A DNA stretch of 10,990 nt from Acidobacteria bacterium UBA6911 (lineage in GTDB: Bacteria; Acidobacteriota; UBA6911): NCBI GenBank assembly GCA_002451015.1, contig DKBB01000200.1:1-10990 (forward strand), written 5' to 3'. A model generated the notes under the pieces. That model was not told where the DNA came from and did not search any database. It saw only the letters and a list, made by a program, of their open reading frames with translations. How positions within the stretch are numbered: the first letter of the stretch is position 1; each line of letters opens with the position of its first letter. The position numbers and the translations under genes are program-made. Below are positions 1-5,889 of the stretch, in pieces.

Positions 1-1
1 T

Positions 2-523
2 GCGGACGGCACGGAAGAGTCTACCTTAACCGACGAAAACATAGAAGGGGTCGGGGCATTCATGGCTCTGACGGGGCATGATGAGGACAACATCATGGCG
101 TCCCTGCTGGCCCGCAAGCTGGGAGCGAAAAAAGTGGTCGCCCTGATCAACCGTCTCAATTACCTGCCCATGGTGCAAAGATTGGGGATCAACACCACGG
201 TCAGCCCGCGGTTGACGGCCGTAGACAGAATTTTACGTTTCGTCCGCAAAGGGCGGGTTATTTCCGTCACCTCCTTCCGTGAAGAGGAAGCGGAATCGAT
301 CGAGCTCATTGCCGCACCTAATTCTAAAGTCGTCGGCAAATATCTGATGGACTTGAAGCTGCCGAAGGAATGCATTATAGGGGCGATCAGTCGACCGGAC
401 GGGGAAGTGATTGTCCCGCGCGGCAAAGATATCATCCAGCCGGGAGACAGAGTTATTGTCTTTGCGCTGGAACGAACCGTAGCAAAACTGGAATCCGTTT
501 TTCTGGCCGATCGGCGGAGCTGA
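2..523 (+). CDS. trkA: TrkA, NAD-binding regulatory subunit of Trk K+ uptake (3' part, left edge cut)
   Basis: The frame is open from base 2 to the TGA at 521-523 and gives the last 173 residues of TrkA, the cytosolic ring protein that binds NAD(H)/nucleotides and gates the TrkH pore. Visible first is the end of the second Rossmann (RCK_N) domain, with the family-typical stretch MALTGHDEDNIMASLLARKL followed by GAKKVVALINR and the SPRLTAVDRILRFVRKG helix. A full RCK_C (TrkA_C) domain covers roughly the last 85 residues, with VVGKYLMDLKLP and the PGDRVIVFA strand near the end. TrkA normally has about 450 residues with two such N/C pairs, so about 60% lies left of the window. Six bases separate it from trkH, as in a trkAH operon. 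The family call is firm; the true start cannot be seen. Confidence 0.93.
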   Translation, partial: ADGTEESTLTDENIEGVGAFMALTGHDEDNIMASLLARKLGAKKVVALINRLNYLPMVQRLGINTTVSPRLTAVDRILRFVRKGRVISVTSFREEEAESIELIAAPNSKVVGKYLMDLKLPKECIIGAISRPDGEVIVPRGKDIIQPGDRVIVFALERTVAKLESVFLADRRS

Positions 524-529
524 CAGGCC

Positions 530-1978
530 GTGATCCATACAGCCAGGTTGTTGCATATCATTGGCCGGTTCCTCCTTGCACTTGCCGCGTGCATGCTTGT
601 GCCTTTGTTCTACGGCCTTTCGACGAATGACGATCCCGTATCCTTCATATATTCCATTGCCTGTACCGGTATAACCGGAGCGTTGCTCTGTATTCCAACC
701 GATCGCCGGAAGGGAGACCTGTTACAGCGACAAGGCATTCTTCTTGTTTTTGCCGTCTGGATAGCAGCCAGTCTTTTCGGCAGCCTGCCTTTTTACTTCT
801 CGCCCTATTTCTCCGATTTTTCCGATGCGTTTTTCGAGGCCGCGTCCGGTTTTACGACGACGGGCGCCACAGTACTTGCGAATGTGGAAATTCTTCCCCG
901 CAACCTGCAATTATGGCGCTGTCTGTGCTGCTGGATTGGAGGTATGGGAGTTATTCTGCTCGGCATTGCCGTTCTTCCCCTGGTGGGGATAGGCGGGATG
1001 CCGCTTTACCGGGCGGATTTCCCCGGGGCTAGGTCCGAAAGACTGATGCGCAGGATCTCCGAAACTGCGCAGGCTCTCTGGAAGATTTATCTGGCCATCA
1101 CCCTGGCGGCATACCTGGCTCTTCGCTGGGCCGGAATGGATCGGTTCGATGCTCTCTGCCATTCCTTCACGACGGTAAGTACGGGGGGGTTTTCGACCCG
1201 AAACGCCGGCATCATGGCATTCGACAGCCTTTCGGTAGAATGTGTCCTAATATTTTTCATGCTGGTTGCCGGCATTAACTTTACCCTGCACTACCGGCTC
1301 TGGGTGGAGCGCCGGTTCCGGAGATTTATTTCGGACGTCGAACTCCGATTTTACCTGCTGGTCGCCGTGGTCGCCGTCCTTATCATCCTGCTGAGTTTGA
1401 TAGTGCGGGATGGGTTTACCCTTACAACCGCTCTGCGAAATTCCGTATTCCAGGTCTGTTCCATCATGACGGGGACGGGTTATGTTACCGACAACTATGG
1501 GATCTGGAGTTCCTTCCCTCAGTTGATCCTGCTGGCCCTGATGTTTATCGGCGGTTGCACCGGGTCCACAACAGGGGGATTGAAATCGTCGCGGATCCTG
1601 TTGCTGATGAAGGTAATTGGCAGGGAATTCAAGCGCATGGTGGAACGGAGAGGCGTTTTTACCATTCGCATGGGAGCCCGGATAATTCCGGAAGAGACTG
1701 TTCAGAGTCTTCTGAACCTTGTATACCTGGCCTTCATTACGAATTTTGTATCCTATCTGCTTTTGTCCCTTTCGGGCATCGATGTGTTTACCAGTATCTC
1801 GGCTGTCGCTGCCTGCATGTTCAATGTAGGGCCAGGGCTCGAGCAGGTAGGGCCGGCGTACTATTACGGGAACCTGCCGCTGCTGGCGAAGTGGGTGTTG
1901 AGCCTGTGCATGCTTGCCGGCCGGTTGGAGTTTTATACGGTACTGGTAATTTTCACACGTGCGTTCTGGCGCAGATAA
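530..1978 (+). CDS. trkH: TrkH family potassium uptake channel/transporter, membrane subunit
   Basis: This 482-residue inner-membrane protein has the normal TrkH length and forms the K+ conducting pore that partners TrkA. All four pore loops with selectivity-filter glycines are recognisable: SGFTTTGATVL (106-116), STGGFSTRNAG (217-227), MTGTGYVTDNYG (313-324) and FNVGPGLEQVG (431-441). Other hallmarks are FIGGCTGSTTGGLK (339-352) in the loop after the third pore repeat and the C-terminal MLAGRLEFYTVLVIF (461-475). Hydrophobic segments run throughout. The GTG start at 530 has GGAG at 516-519, inside the end of trkA, and lies 6 bases after the trkA stop, so translation is probably coupled. There is no sign of damage. 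Whether this member couples K+ to H+ or Na+ cannot be told from sequence alone. Confidence 0.96.
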   Translation: MIHTARLLHIIGRFLLALAACMLVPLFYGLSTNDDPVSFIYSIACTGITGALLCIPTDRRKGDLLQRQGILLVFAVWIAASLFGSLPFYFSPYFSDFSDAFFEAASGFTTTGATVLANVEILPRNLQLWRCLCCWIGGMGVILLGIAVLPLVGIGGMPLYRADFPGARSERLMRRISETAQALWKIYLAITLAAYLALRWAGMDRFDALCHSFTTVSTGGFSTRNAGIMAFDSLSVECVLIFFMLVAGINFTLHYRLWVERRFRRFISDVELRFYLLVAVVAVLIILLSLIVRDGFTLTTALRNSVFQVCSIMTGTGYVTDNYGIWSSFPQLILLALMFIGGCTGSTTGGLKSSRILLLMKVIGREFKRMVERRGVFTIRMGARIIPEETVQSLLNLVYLAFITNFVSYLLLSLSGIDVFTSISAVAACMFNVGPGLEQVGPAYYYGNLPLLAKWVLSLCMLAGRLEFYTVLVIFTRAFWRR

Positions 1979-2056
1979 TCGGGTCCGGTCCGGGTTTCTT
2001 TGTTTGGCGACGGTCCGAATCCTGCAGGATACCGCGCCATGGCAGTGCGGCCGGGG

Positions 2057-2075
2057 AGGGGAGACGCACTCCCCT
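2057..2075. terminator. Hairpin between convergent trkH and DUF5661 genes, possible terminator
   Basis: AGGGGAG and CTCCCCT form a perfect 7-bp stem around the 5-base loop ACGCA. A G-T wobble (2056/2076) could extend it. It sits 79 bases past the trkH stop and 55 bases beyond the end of the convergent gene, where a shared terminator is expected. Neither strand shows a proper U-tract after the stem, so it is not a textbook intrinsic terminator. The rest of 1979-2129 shows nothing else I can identify. Confidence 0.4.
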
Positions 2076-2129
2076 TGCATGTTCACATGCCGGAGTAATC
2101 CAACGACAACAGGGCGTCGATGAAGTTTC

Positions 2130-2573
2130 CTATCTTTTCCCGATTCGCTTCAATTCAGCCTGGTTCAAGGCTATCCTTGCCGCTGCCAGATTCTTGTAAT
2201 ATTTTCTGATTTTTGCCGTATTGCCTGCACTGACAGCTTTTACAAGATCCCCTTCCAATTCCGCGACTTCGAGAAGCTTATAGTAATCCAGCGACTCTTT
2301 GAAATGTGCCATGACGATGAGTCCGGTAAGAATCGGATGATTATTAGTGACATTGGCATCCTTGAATTTGCAGCCGTGTTCGAGTTCGACCTCCAATCCT
2401 GAACGGAAATCGTCCAGATCTATTTTCATCTTCGATTTGTTCATTAGAGCCAGAATTGTTTTAGCCTCCCTTGGGAGGACTTTGGCTTCCTTGAGTTTTG
2501 TCCAGTCCCTGATCTTGAGTTCCTTGCAGACACTCTGAACTTCCTCTGCGGTGATGTATTGCGGTACTTTCAT
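2130..2573 (-). CDS. DUF5661-like protein of unknown function, 147 aa
   Basis: A soluble, charged, mostly helical protein of 147 residues with no signal peptide. From memory of the family, the central stretch (DLDDFRSGLEVELEHG, then TNNHPILTGLIVMAH, then ESLDYYKLLEVAE) matches DUF5661, small bacterial proteins with a conserved VELEHG element and a DP/HP-L-TG-I-AH-DYY pattern; their function is not known. The N-terminal third (ITAEEVQSVCKELKI) looks like a short helical lead-in. The frame is open upstream for another 54 codons, but I chose the ATG at 2571-2573 because GGAGGA lies 6 bases before it and the upstream residues look non-coding. It converges on trkH and probably forms its own transcript. 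Alternative: a small regulatory or binding protein; no catalytic motif is visible. Confidence 0.8.
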   Translation of the reverse strand: MKVPQYITAEEVQSVCKELKIRDWTKLKEAKVLPREAKTILALMNKSKMKIDLDDFRSGLEVELEHGCKFKDANVTNNHPILTGLIVMAHFKESLDYYKLLEVAELEGDLVKAVSAGNTAKIRKYYKNLAAARIALNQAELKRIGKR

Positions 2574-2579
2574 ATAGGG

Positions 2580-2585
2580 TCCTCC
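2580..2585 (-). promoter_or_regulatory. Ribosome binding site that fixes the start of the DUF5661 gene
   Basis: On the minus strand GGAGGA lies 6 bases before the ATG at 2571-2573. This near-perfect Shine-Dalgarno match decides in favour of a 147-residue product over the longer 201-codon open frame. Confidence 0.75.
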
Positions 2586-2611
2586 AAAGACCAATCTGTT
2601 TTTCCAATGAG

Positions 2612-2640
2612 ATTTGACATCAAAACAGGATCGGATGCAA
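2612..2640 (-). promoter_or_regulatory. Possible sigma-70 promoter for the DUF5661 gene
   Basis: Reading the minus strand, TTGCAT (2640-2635) and TCAAAT (2617-2612) are separated by 17 bases. The -10 matches 4 of 6 consensus positions and the -35 matches 3 of 6. Transcription would begin near 2605, leaving a short leader that contains the GGAGGA site. The match is only moderate, but the position is right. Confidence 0.3.
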
Positions 2641-2712
2641 CTTTTGATCCATCCGTATATCTGTATTTTCCAATGACCGGTCCGAAAAATACTCTGTCTT
2701 TCGGCGCTGGTT

Positions 2713-3021
2713 TTAGTGGCGGCCCATACCTTCACAGATGTCGGACAGCCTTATCCTGTCTGGGATTTCGGCGCCAGTATATCCGGCTTGCTGGGTTTTC
2801 TCCTGCCCGACATAGTCGCTGCGGCGCTCGAATATTTTATCGACAACTTCCTGTTTCAAACCGTTGCTGTAATGTTCATATATTTCATCCTTTGGGATTT
2901 GGGCAGCAGGTTCCGGCGTCGATCCGATGAAATCTTCGAGGAAGCCTGCCGTACACTCAGGATCTGATAGGGACCGGATGGAATAGGTCCTGTACCGAAA
3001 AGGCACGGGGAGCAGTTCCAC
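2713..3021 (-). CDS. Doubtful hypothetical ORF, 102 codons
   Basis: The 498 bases between the phosphatase stop and the DUF5661 start contain one frame worth noting. It runs on the minus strand, in line with its neighbours, from a GTG at 3019-3021 to a TAA at 2713-2715. The middle (PKDEIYEHYSNGLKQEVVDK, then IFERRSDYVG) reads like a soluble helical protein and its codons look natural. Against it, there is no Shine-Dalgarno before the GTG, the N-terminus is unconvincing, and I recognise no family. An 83-codon frame on the plus strand (2716-2967, hydrophobic, GTG start, no ribosome site) covers the same bases; the two cannot both be ordinary genes. It may be the tail of a decayed gene. Confidence 0.25.
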   Translation of the reverse strand: MELLPVPFRYRTYSIRSLSDPECTAGFLEDFIGSTPEPAAQIPKDEIYEHYSNGLKQEVVDKIFERRSDYVGQEKTQQAGYTGAEIPDRIRLSDICEGMGRH

Positions 3022-3054
3022 GGGAAACGGATTTTAAAAAAGGATATGTTTCCC
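3022..3054 (-). terminator. Inverted repeat just downstream of the phosphatase gene
   Basis: GGGAAAC (3022-3028) and GTTTCCC (3048-3054) are perfect 7-bp inverted arms around a 19-base AT-rich spacer that includes a run of six A on the plus strand (six U in minus-strand RNA). It begins 17 bases after the phosphatase stop, which suits transcript termination or 3'-end protection. The long loop and the U-run lying in the loop, not after the stem, make a classical terminator doubtful. Confidence 0.3.
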
Positions 3055-3071
3055 CATTCGGATTCTACGGA

Positions 3072-3632
3072 TTAATTCGGAGGGATAAGCTCGGAAAACG
3101 GTTCCGGATTGAAGCTGCGAATCTGTTTCCGAAGCTTGAAATACCACCAGTGCAGACCGATATCCCTGGCTTCCCGGTAGGCCTTTTCCGGATCCCATCC
3201 TTCGAACGCGATGCGGTAGAAAGCGATCATCGTACCGGTCCGGTCGGCTCCACGCCTGCAGTGCACGAATACGGGATAGTTATCGGAATTGTTTACCACC
3301 TTGAAAAATTCCTGAACGTAAAAATCGGGAATGCCCCTTGAAGCTGTCAATGGAATATGCACGAGCTTCATTCCCAGACTTTCAACCAATGGCTGTTCGT
3401 CATTGCCATTGCGAAAATTGACGATGGTTTTAATGCCCATTTTTTTTAGAAACCTGAATCCATCTTCCTTGGGCATGCCTCCCCGGTACAGGGTTTCGTT
3501 TACCTTGTGAAAACGGGGCAGGGCTTTCTCCGGTATTTCAGGGAGATTATCCGCATGGGCTGCCTGTATCGATCCGAATAGAAGAATAAGTATATGGAGA
3601 GCGATTACAGGGCTGTATATGAATCTGTGCAT
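3072..3632 (-). CDS. Secreted dual-specificity/tyrosine phosphatase-like protein
   Basis: The product has 186 residues. Residues 1-28 form a signal peptide: short basic start, hydrophobic core ALHILILLFGSIQA, then an AHA/D-type cleavage site, so the enzyme should act in the periplasm. The P-loop HCRRGADRTG (124-133) is the HCX5R(S/T) signature of cysteine phosphatases, with Cys125 as nucleophile and Arg131 binding phosphate. Upstream elements LYRGGMP (49-54) and GIKTIVNFRN (66-75) are typical of bacterial atypical dual-specificity phosphatases. Asp103, in the segment after HIPLTASRG, is a candidate general acid by inference. The ATG lies 2 bases after the stop of the CNB-fold gene, with AAGGA 9 bases ahead, so the two are co-transcribed. 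The substrate is unknown: phosphoprotein, inositol phosphate and polysaccharide-linked phosphate are all possible. Confidence 0.85.
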   Translation of the reverse strand: MHRFIYSPVIALHILILLFGSIQAAHADNLPEIPEKALPRFHKVNETLYRGGMPKEDGFRFLKKMGIKTIVNFRNGNDEQPLVESLGMKLVHIPLTASRGIPDFYVQEFFKVVNNSDNYPVFVHCRRGADRTGTMIAFYRIAFEGWDPEKAYREARDIGLHWWYFKLRKQIRSFNPEPFSELIPPN

Positions 3633-3634
3633 GA

Positions 3635-4102
3635 TTAGCGTTCCTTATTGAAGGGGATTTTCATGGTTAAAAGCTTGAACAGGCTTTGTATGATTTCCGT
3701 GTTTTGGGAGATCAGATCGAAAAAGTCCTGGGCTCCGATCTTAAGAGCGTAGGTATCTTCCAATGCCTGTGCGGAGGCGTATCTCGGTTCTCCGGTCAAA
3801 ACGGCATAGAGTCCGAAAACGTCATAAGATCCCAGCACCTCCCTGAATTTGGATTGGATCCGTTCCACTTTTCCCTCGATGATAATATAAAGGGCGTCCG
3901 CTATTTCCCCTTCCTGGAAAATGGTGATTTCTGCATTGAAATGAACCTCGCATGCTATGGAGGCCAAATGGAGCAATTCTTCAACGGTTGCCTTTGAAAA
4001 TATATCCGCATTCCTTAAAATTTCCGCGCGTTGCAGCGCAGTCAAGCCTGCTTCCGAAGAGGATTTGCAGAGGATCGGCTCATAGGGTGTCTGTTCGTTC
4101 AT
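3635..4102 (-). CDS. Stand-alone cyclic-nucleotide-binding-fold protein, probably without cNMP binding
   Basis: This 155-residue cytosolic protein consists of one CRP-type cNMP-binding beta-roll and flanking helices, with no DNA-binding helix-turn-helix. The fold shows in ADIFSKATVEELLHLA (32-47), TIFQEGEIADALYIIIEGKVE (60-80) and the phosphate-cassette region around VFGLYAVLTGEPRYASAQALED (95-116). In proteins that bind cAMP or cGMP the cassette reads FGE; here the glutamate is Leu98, while Arg107 is kept, so ligand binding may be lost or changed. I chose the ATG at 4100-4102 because AAGGA is 7 bases upstream; the open frame continues another 43 codons but overlaps the preceding small ORF. 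The next gene begins 2 bases after its stop. A role as a sensor or scaffold linked to the secreted phosphatase is inference from this pairing. Confidence 0.85.
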   Translation of the reverse strand: MNEQTPYEPILCKSSSEAGLTALQRAEILRNADIFSKATVEELLHLASIACEVHFNAEITIFQEGEIADALYIIIEGKVERIQSKFREVLGSYDVFGLYAVLTGEPRYASAQALEDTYALKIGAQDFFDLISQNTEIIQSLFKLLTMKIPFNKER

Positions 4103-4109
4103 TACCGGA

Positions 4110-4114
4110 TCCTT
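4110..4114 (-). promoter_or_regulatory. Ribosome binding site that fixes the start of the CNB-fold gene
   Basis: AAGGA on the minus strand, 7 bases before the ATG at 4100-4102 and just past the stop (4122-4124) of the small upstream frame. It supports a 155-residue product over the 198-codon open frame. Confidence 0.65.
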
Positions 4115-4121
4115 CTTCAAA

Positions 4122-4352
4122 TCAAATTTGTACCTCGCTGGCGGGCAGAAACTCCGGCCATCTGTTTTTACTGGCGGCATCCAGGGTGCATTCACGGAGT
4201 ATCCCGTCTTTACCCTTAATAAATCTATCAAGAATTTCGGGGGTCCTGTCCTTTACAGGGAAAACCGGCGCTTCTTCACCCGGTTCGATATTCAGAAAAA
4301 TTTTCAGACGTTTCATGTCATCGTTCAGCGGCTGTTTTTCATGAAGTCCCAT
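4122..4352 (-). CDS. Possible small hypothetical protein, 76 aa or less, heading the CNB-phosphatase operon
   Basis: The frame runs from the ATG at 4350-4352 to TGA at 4122-4124 and ends 19 bases before the CNB-fold gene on the same strand. Codons look natural and the protein (KRLKIFLNIEPGEEAPVF, then DRTPEILDRFIKGKDGIL) is soluble and mixed-charge with no membrane segment. I recognise no family. There is no Shine-Dalgarno before the first ATG or before Met13 (codon at 4314-4316). A perfect TATAAT overlaps the first ATG, so if that is the promoter the first ATG is not on the transcript and Met13 (64 residues) is the earliest start. It could also be a leader region or gene remnant. Confidence 0.45.
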   Translation of the reverse strand: MGLHEKQPLNDDMKRLKIFLNIEPGEEAPVFPVKDRTPEILDRFIKGKDGILRECTLDAASKNRWPEFLPASEVQI

Positions 4353-4356
4353 TATA
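4351..4356 (-). promoter_or_regulatory. Consensus -10 box, candidate promoter of the CNB-phosphatase operon
   Basis: The minus strand reads TATAAT exactly at 4356-4351, upstream of the operon. The hexamer 17 bases further up (4379-4374, TAACCA) matches only 3 of 6 positions of a -35 box. It shares three bases with the first ATG of the 76-codon frame. Transcription would start around 4344. Confidence 0.35.
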
Positions 4357-4665
4357 TGAGGATGAACAGCCTCTGGTTACTAGGGTACCAGAAATTCTCC
4401 ATTTGAAAAATCGGTGCTGCATCCGATCGGGCTTTAGCACGATCAAGCGTGGCTGCAGTCTCCCTTGAATCTTAATAAAATTCCCCATGCCATTTTCTTA
4501 TCTTGTTGTAAAATAGCGTGTAGCTAGGCAATAGAGGCACGGGAACCTGATAGAATCAGAAATAGGTCCGGCAGCAGATCAGTATTAATAAATTCAAAAT
4601 TTTCTTCTTTTTGTCGACGGTCATCTCCATCCGCTGCCGTTTTCAACTTTACAGGGAATGGAACC
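4353..4665. other. Intergenic region between two divergent operons (313 bp)
   Basis: This spacer must hold promoters for the minus-strand CNB/phosphatase genes and the plus-strand patatin operon. The part from about 4465 to 4620 is visibly richer in A and T than the flanking genes. For the plus strand the best -10-like words are TAGAAT (4551-4556) and TAAAAT (4509-4514), neither with a good -35 at 16-18 bases, so I cannot name a promoter. I see no strong inverted repeat that would be a clear operator, no tRNA and no attachment site. The possible Shine-Dalgarno of the patatin gene (AGGGA, 4653-4657) is weak. Confidence 0.6.
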
Positions 4666-5886
4666 ATGACGAAAACAGAAACCAGACAGGTGGAGATCAG
4701 GCTGCGCTCGGGACTTGCTTTGAGCCTGTCGGGGGGCGGATACCGGGCGACTCTATTCCACCTTGGTCTGTTGAGAAGGCTCAACGAGCTGGATTTGCTG
4801 AAGTCGGTAGAGGCGATCAGTTCCGTGTCGGGCGGAAGCATCACTTCGGCGGTGCTTGCAAAAACGGCTCCGTTCTGGAAGGAGAGCCGTTTGAGCGCCG
4901 AGGACTGGAACCATAAAGTTAGGGATCCGCTGTTTGATTTCTGCGCCCGGAATATACGAACCGGACCGATCCTGACTTCCCTGGCGCAATTCTGGAAGAA
5001 AGGCGTTGCCGTTCGGAAAATTGAAAAACAATACAGTCGGCGTCTAACGAATAAGATCCTGGCGGACCTTCCTGATTCGGTGGATTTTATTTTCTGCGCC
5101 TCGGACATGGTTTTTTCTACCCACTGGTACTTTAGAAAGGAGACGTCGGAAAGCAAAAGGACCGGCAACCACCGTGCGGGCCGGTTAAAGGAATGGGAAT
5201 CCATACCTGTCGCCATGGCCGTAGCTGCATCTTCATGCTTTCCGCCGATTTTCGGTCCCATGGTTCTGGGTAAGAAAGCGGACGATTTTTTAAAGCCCGG
5301 GGAGATGGATGCAAAGTGGAAGAAGCTGGTGGAAAAAATAAGGCTGACCGACGGCGGCGTATATGACAACCTGGGCGTCGAACCGGTCTGGAACGACTAC
5401 CGGAACCTGATTGTATCCGACGGCGGCAAACCGTCTCCCTTCACCGCCCTGGGATTGGGTGGCCAGATCCCCCGCCTGCCGGGACTGTTTCAGGAGCAGA
5501 TCGAAGACCTGAGACGCCGCATGTTGTTTGAAAGGAATAATTCCGAATCCCTTGATTTTAATGCGACCCTGGTGGCCATAAATAAGGGCGGAAAGCCGAA
5601 CGGATACAGCGAGGAGTTTGCGGAGGAAGTGATTGCGGGCATTCGAACCGACCTGGATTCCTTTTCCGAAGTTGAAGCGAGGGTGCTGGAAAACCACGGC
5701 TATACGCTGGCGGACTACAAAATTAAAAAGTACCTTATCCGTAAACTGGACCCCATCCCGTACGATGCCGATGCCCTACAGGATCCGTTAGTTCCTAATC
5801 CCGAATACATGAATGAGGCGGAGCTGAGGGTGAAGATGAAAAAATCCGGCAAACGGTCCTTGTTCTATAAATGGAGAATTCCCTAG
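4666..5886 (+). CDS. Patatin-like phospholipase, first gene of a putative defence operon
   Basis: The 406-residue protein has the complete Ser-Asp catalytic dyad of patatin-like acyl hydrolases. The oxyanion-hole loop SGGGYRA is at 22-28, the nucleophile elbow SVSGGS at 53-58 with Ser55 (the usual GXSXG first glycine is Ser53), the conserved SSCFPPIF segment at 189-196, and the catalytic DGG at 229-231 followed by VYDNLGV. The C-terminal part (IRTDLDSFSEVE, 327-338, and LENHGYTLAD, 341-350) is typical of bacterial members. There is no signal peptide or membrane segment, so it should act on the cytosolic face of the membrane, hydrolysing phospholipid acyl esters. Its stop is 3 bases before the ATPase gene. 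The family assignment is firm; the role as an effector that degrades the cell's own membrane on phage sensing is inferred from the operon. Confidence 0.92.
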   Translation: MTKTETRQVEIRLRSGLALSLSGGGYRATLFHLGLLRRLNELDLLKSVEAISSVSGGSITSAVLAKTAPFWKESRLSAEDWNHKVRDPLFDFCARNIRTGPILTSLAQFWKKGVAVRKIEKQYSRRLTNKILADLPDSVDFIFCASDMVFSTHWYFRKETSESKRTGNHRAGRLKEWESIPVAMAVAASSCFPPIFGPMVLGKKADDFLKPGEMDAKWKKLVEKIRLTDGGVYDNLGVEPVWNDYRNLIVSDGGKPSPFTALGLGGQIPRLPGLFQEQIEDLRRRMLFERNNSESLDFNATLVAINKGGKPNGYSEEFAEEVIAGIRTDLDSFSEVEARVLENHGYTLADYKIKKYLIRKLDPIPYDADALQDPLVPNPEYMNEAELRVKMKKSGKRSLFYKWRIP

Positions 5887-5889
5887 ACA

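Noticed and set aside
1247..2086. Long minus-strand open frame (279 codons) opposite trkH
   Set aside because: It is antisense to a clear TrkH with all pore motifs; its translation is low-complexity, rich in Gln, His and Pro, and resembles no protein.
2574..2735. 54-codon N-terminal extension of the DUF5661 gene
   Set aside because: GGAGGA 6 bases before the ATG at 2571-2573 marks the start; the upstream residues look like translated leader.
4103..4231. 43-codon N-terminal extension of the CNB-fold gene
   Set aside because: It overlaps the better-coding small frame at 4122-4352, contains Cys/Pro-rich non-family residues, and a good AAGGA site precedes the internal ATG.
4524..5369. Minus-strand open frame of 281 codons opposite the patatin gene
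   Set aside because: It covers the patatin catalytic motifs on the other strand; its translation is Ser/Arg/Pro-rich with no recognisable domain.
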